This document shows positions 23,417-25,772 of a stretch of 25,772 nucleotides of DNA, one piece after another. The stretch spans positions 1-25,772 of IMG/VR virus record IMGVR_UViG_3300037808_001105; one strand, 5' to 3'. This DNA is from a virus. Positions within the stretch are counted from its first letter, which is position 1. Each line of letters begins with the position of its first letter. The notes beneath the pieces were generated by a model that did no database searches, was not told where the DNA came from, and saw only the letters and a list, made by a program, of their open reading frames with translations. A program made the position numbers and the translations under genes.

Positions 23417-25231
23417 ATGGCACAAAAATTAGCACTAGGACAACGATATTATAATTATGGATTTACGGATTCAGTGTTATTTACTGAGGCTTATATGAGA
23501 CCTAGATATAAAGGCAGCAAGTTGATTGCTAAAGAAATCAACAAATATACTGATTATTCACAATTGACTGCTGAGGAATATACGGCTAAATATAATAATG
23601 ATACTAGTAATAATTTAGGAATTATTCCAATTACCGGGCGGGAATTGACTTCAAATTTCCCTGAATTTATAAGAACTACAAAACCGATGGATGGAACCCT
23701 CCCCCCATTAGCTCAATTCACCCTCCAGGGTTTATCCTTTGATAATAATACTAACAAAGCTTCAATGAAAGGGAATTTTTCTCCATTTCCTATTCCCGGT
23801 ACGGCTTTTATCGCAAAATACCCAATATTTACTTTTGCAAACAATGGATTTACAAGACCTCTCTCTAGCTTAAATGAATTATATGGTCAAGATGGGAAGG
23901 TATCATCAAGGTTTCTATTTAGTAACTTGGGGGATGTTATAGGGGTGTGGGAATGTCAATTTATGGGGGGTTATCGCCGAGACCGTAGCTACGGAAGAAA
24001 TCCAGTTATAGAAGTTAAAACAAGTACAATTTACGAATTTGATTGGGGTGGAAGTACTTATCCTGAGATTGAAAAGGGGGGATCAGTCCACATAAAACAA
24101 ATTCTCAACGTTGATAGTTATGCTAAGGGTAATCCAAGTGTCTATATAGTAAACGAAGCTACAAACGACTCTTTTAGAGTAGATACTACAACAGTAGATG
24201 GGCAAGGAGTTAGTATATTAACTGATAATCCAGGAGAAGAAACAGACTTTTCAATAAATTTAAAAAGAAGTTTATACTTTGGTGATAGGATAACTTTAAA
24301 TTCTTATATAGCAGGTAATAATCTTGTTGAGGGTCCCGCGAGTATTGTTGGCGGAATTAATGATTTAATATCAGAGATTAATGAGGTGCCTATTAAAAAT
24401 GTGGTAACTTTAGAACCAGGTTTAGGTGTTCCTTCTTACACTGGGATTTATACTCAGCGTAAAATAGGAGCAGACAGTGATGCTACATCTTCACTTACTG
24501 GAGAACCTATTGGTGTTCCTTATTTACCAAGATTTGAATCATCATCACCCCATTATGAAAATGTGGGATCTCCTTCTCCTCGTGCTGACTTTTATATGGC
24601 AGACTTTCAAAACCCTGGGGGTCCTGATGTTTTAGCAAGTACTCTCAGAAACGTTTCAGGTTCTTATTATTATCCTTCAACAGTACCCAATCTGGGCAAT
24701 GCAGGGGTTGTTCAAAGTTTCCAAAATAACAGTAAAGGGGAGGGGGCTATTATAATAAATCGAGATAGAACAAAATATCTCAAAATATCCCCTGAAGGAG
24801 TCTATATAACTGGGTCTGTTTATGTTGATGATAGTAGTGTTCATACAGAATTGTCTGCTTCTTTAGCAAATAATAATAGACATTTTGTTTCTTTTTATGA
24901 AACCTTAGGAAATAAAGCTGTTGGGGGTTTAAATCAAATAGGTGAACCTATAGAAATAAATAGTGTAGAATTTCCGGCTTCTGATACATATATGTATCTT
25001 AAATCCACCCCACCAAAAACAGGGGTCATTGGGAATGATGGGGGGTTTGGTATGTTAATTTGGAAAGTCAAACAAGGGCCCTTCGCAGTAATGAAACCAA
25101 CCAACACAACTGTCGACTATTCATATAGATATTTAAGAACAGGAGGATTTTATAGAGAATTCTCAACAAACACAATAAAACAACATTTTAACGATATAGT
25201 AGAAACCGTAGGAATAAAGCCTTCACTATAA
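23417..25231 (+). CDS. Tail structural protein, unknown family
   Basis: A 604-residue beta- and glycine-rich protein starting MAQKLALGQRYYNYGFTDSV. Residues ~190-300 hold several strand-rich pieces (YEFDWGGSTYPEIEKGGSVH; SVYIVNEATNDSFRVDTTTV), and ~430-490 contain EGAIIINRDRTKYLKISPEG and VYITGSVYVDDSS, which look like a repeat-type attachment domain. No peptidase or chaperone motif is visible at the C-terminus (GGFYREFSTNTIKQHFNDI). The low Cys content and place after the large tail gene fit a virion component such as a fibre base or tail collar. No family is recognised. Confidence 0.65.
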   Translation: MAQKLALGQRYYNYGFTDSVLFTEAYMRPRYKGSKLIAKEINKYTDYSQLTAEEYTAKYNNDTSNNLGIIPITGRELTSNFPEFIRTTKPMDGTLPPLAQFTLQGLSFDNNTNKASMKGNFSPFPIPGTAFIAKYPIFTFANNGFTRPLSSLNELYGQDGKVSSRFLFSNLGDVIGVWECQFMGGYRRDRSYGRNPVIEVKTSTIYEFDWGGSTYPEIEKGGSVHIKQILNVDSYAKGNPSVYIVNEATNDSFRVDTTTVDGQGVSILTDNPGEETDFSINLKRSLYFGDRITLNSYIAGNNLVEGPASIVGGINDLISEINEVPIKNVVTLEPGLGVPSYTGIYTQRKIGADSDATSSLTGEPIGVPYLPRFESSSPHYENVGSPSPRADFYMADFQNPGGPDVLASTLRNVSGSYYYPSTVPNLGNAGVVQSFQNNSKGEGAIIINRDRTKYLKISPEGVYITGSVYVDDSSVHTELSASLANNNRHFVSFYETLGNKAVGGLNQIGEPIEINSVEFPASDTYMYLKSTPPKTGVIGNDGGFGMLIWKVKQGPFAVMKPTNTTVDYSYRYLRTGGFYREFSTNTIKQHFNDIVETVGIKPSL

Positions 25232-25253
25232 TTATAAACAAATAGATACTTCG

Positions 25254-25267
25254 TATATTTATAAATA
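25254..25267 (+). promoter_or_regulatory. Late-promoter candidate with TATAAATA before 25283
   Basis: TATATTTATAAATA includes TATAAATA (25260-25267), the T4 late promoter -10 consensus, 16 bases from the ATG at 25283, in the 51-base gap after the previous stop. The preceding TTCGTATATT also echoes P1 and P2 but without a TTG box 20 bases upstream. Confidence 0.5.
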
Positions 25268-25282
25268 ACAAAAACAAATTAA

Positions 25283-25772
25283 ATGGGATACTTAGATAAT
25301 ACTACAGTTGTAGTTGACGCAATTTTAACTAAAAAAGGAAGAGAAATGTTAGCAAGAGGCGATGGTTCGTTCAATGTTACACAATTCGCCCTATCAGACG
25401 ATGAAATAGATTACGGATTATGGAATCCAAACCACCCAAACGGCTCAGCTTTTTCAGGTGAGGCTATAGAAAATATGCCAGTCATAGAAGCCTTTCCAGA
25501 CGAAAATCAAATCATGAGAAATAAGTTAGTTACTTTACCCCGTGGTACTACTAAAATGCCTATTATTACTTTCGGAACTGCTAAAATTATGATCAACGTT
25601 GGTGGATCTAATTCATATCAACCTCAAACACTCAATTTTAATGGATCAAATGCTTTAACAGAAAATAGTGGTTATAAATTTACTATTGCTGATAGGAGAT
25701 TAGTTTCAAATATGAGTGCTGGTGGAGGAGTATCATCTCCAATCGGTTCAATCGCTAAATCCAAATTCATCC
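25283..25772 (+). CDS. Conserved phage structural protein (3' end outside window)
   Basis: The frame is open from ATG 25283 to the window's end (163 codons). Its N-terminus, MGYLDNTTVVVDAILTKKGR then EMLARGDGSFNVTQFALSDD, followed by EIDYGLWNPNHPNGS and AIENMPVIEAFPDENQIM, is a pattern I associate with a conserved virion protein of many tailed phages infecting marine and gut bacteria. Its exact place in the virion is unknown to me. It has its own late-promoter candidate, so it probably starts a new transcript. Confidence 0.75.
   Translation, partial: MGYLDNTTVVVDAILTKKGREMLARGDGSFNVTQFALSDDEIDYGLWNPNHPNGSAFSGEAIENMPVIEAFPDENQIMRNKLVTLPRGTTKMPIITFGTAKIMINVGGSNSYQPQTLNFNGSNALTENSGYKFTIADRRLVSNMSAGGGVSSPIGSIAKSKFI

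Noticed and set aside
23983-23994. 12-bp palindrome CCGTAGCTACGG
   Set aside because: Single occurrence within a structural gene; could be chance, with no operator-like context.

Overview
The window is a 25.8 kb piece of a tailed-phage genome with a contractile, T4-like baseplate, infecting a member of the Bacteroidota (probably a flavobacterium). Phage origin is shown by a gp25-type wedge protein (15603-16004), a gp6/J-type wedge protein (16006-17931), a spike OB-fold protein (11625-12542), a gp55-like late sigma factor (10473-11252) and an Amidase_3 endolysin (6360-7226). All genes lie on the + strand, the DNA is AT-rich, and stop and start codons overlap or nearly touch at most junctions. 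The host assignment rests on phage-encoded proteins that carry type IX secretion (T9SS) C-terminal sorting domains and SprB-like repeats, plus two promoters of the Bacteroidota form TTG-N20-TAnnTT.

Layout. (1) 1-3865, accessory/secreted module: the 3' part of a type A T9SS cargo protein, a SiaC-like (DUF1987) regulatory phosphoprotein coupled to it by an ATGA overlap, then a promoter driving a small membrane protein and three signal-peptide proteins. Two of these end in the same tetrapeptide IFHN, and the third ends in a type B (CHU_C) T9SS sorting domain. (2) 3877-6134: a second copy of the same promoter element, a 75-residue protein, a CobT-like HExxH plus VWA protein, and an AT-hook-like protein. 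(3) 6185-9101: small coiled-coil protein, endolysin, four hypothetical genes rich in Lys/Glu (one very acidic), closed by a strong intrinsic terminator. (4) 9137-11252: small helical protein, HD-domain hydrolase, single-TM protein, late sigma factor. (5) 11273-25772: baseplate/tail module from the spike to wedge proteins, a 1197-residue protein with a lectin-like insertion, a 604-residue structural protein, and the 5' part of another tail gene that runs off the window.

How it may work together (inference): host-type promoters would let the accessory genes be read by unmodified host RNA polymerase, whereas the sigma factor would redirect polymerase to a second, recurring AT-rich motif (ATATTTAt/a) found before several structural genes. 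The secreted module would be exported through the host Sec and T9SS systems to the cell surface, where the gliding/adhesion machinery and many phage receptors of flavobacteria are located. No tRNA, CRISPR array, IS element or integrase is visible, and no stretch over 300 bases lacks a gene.
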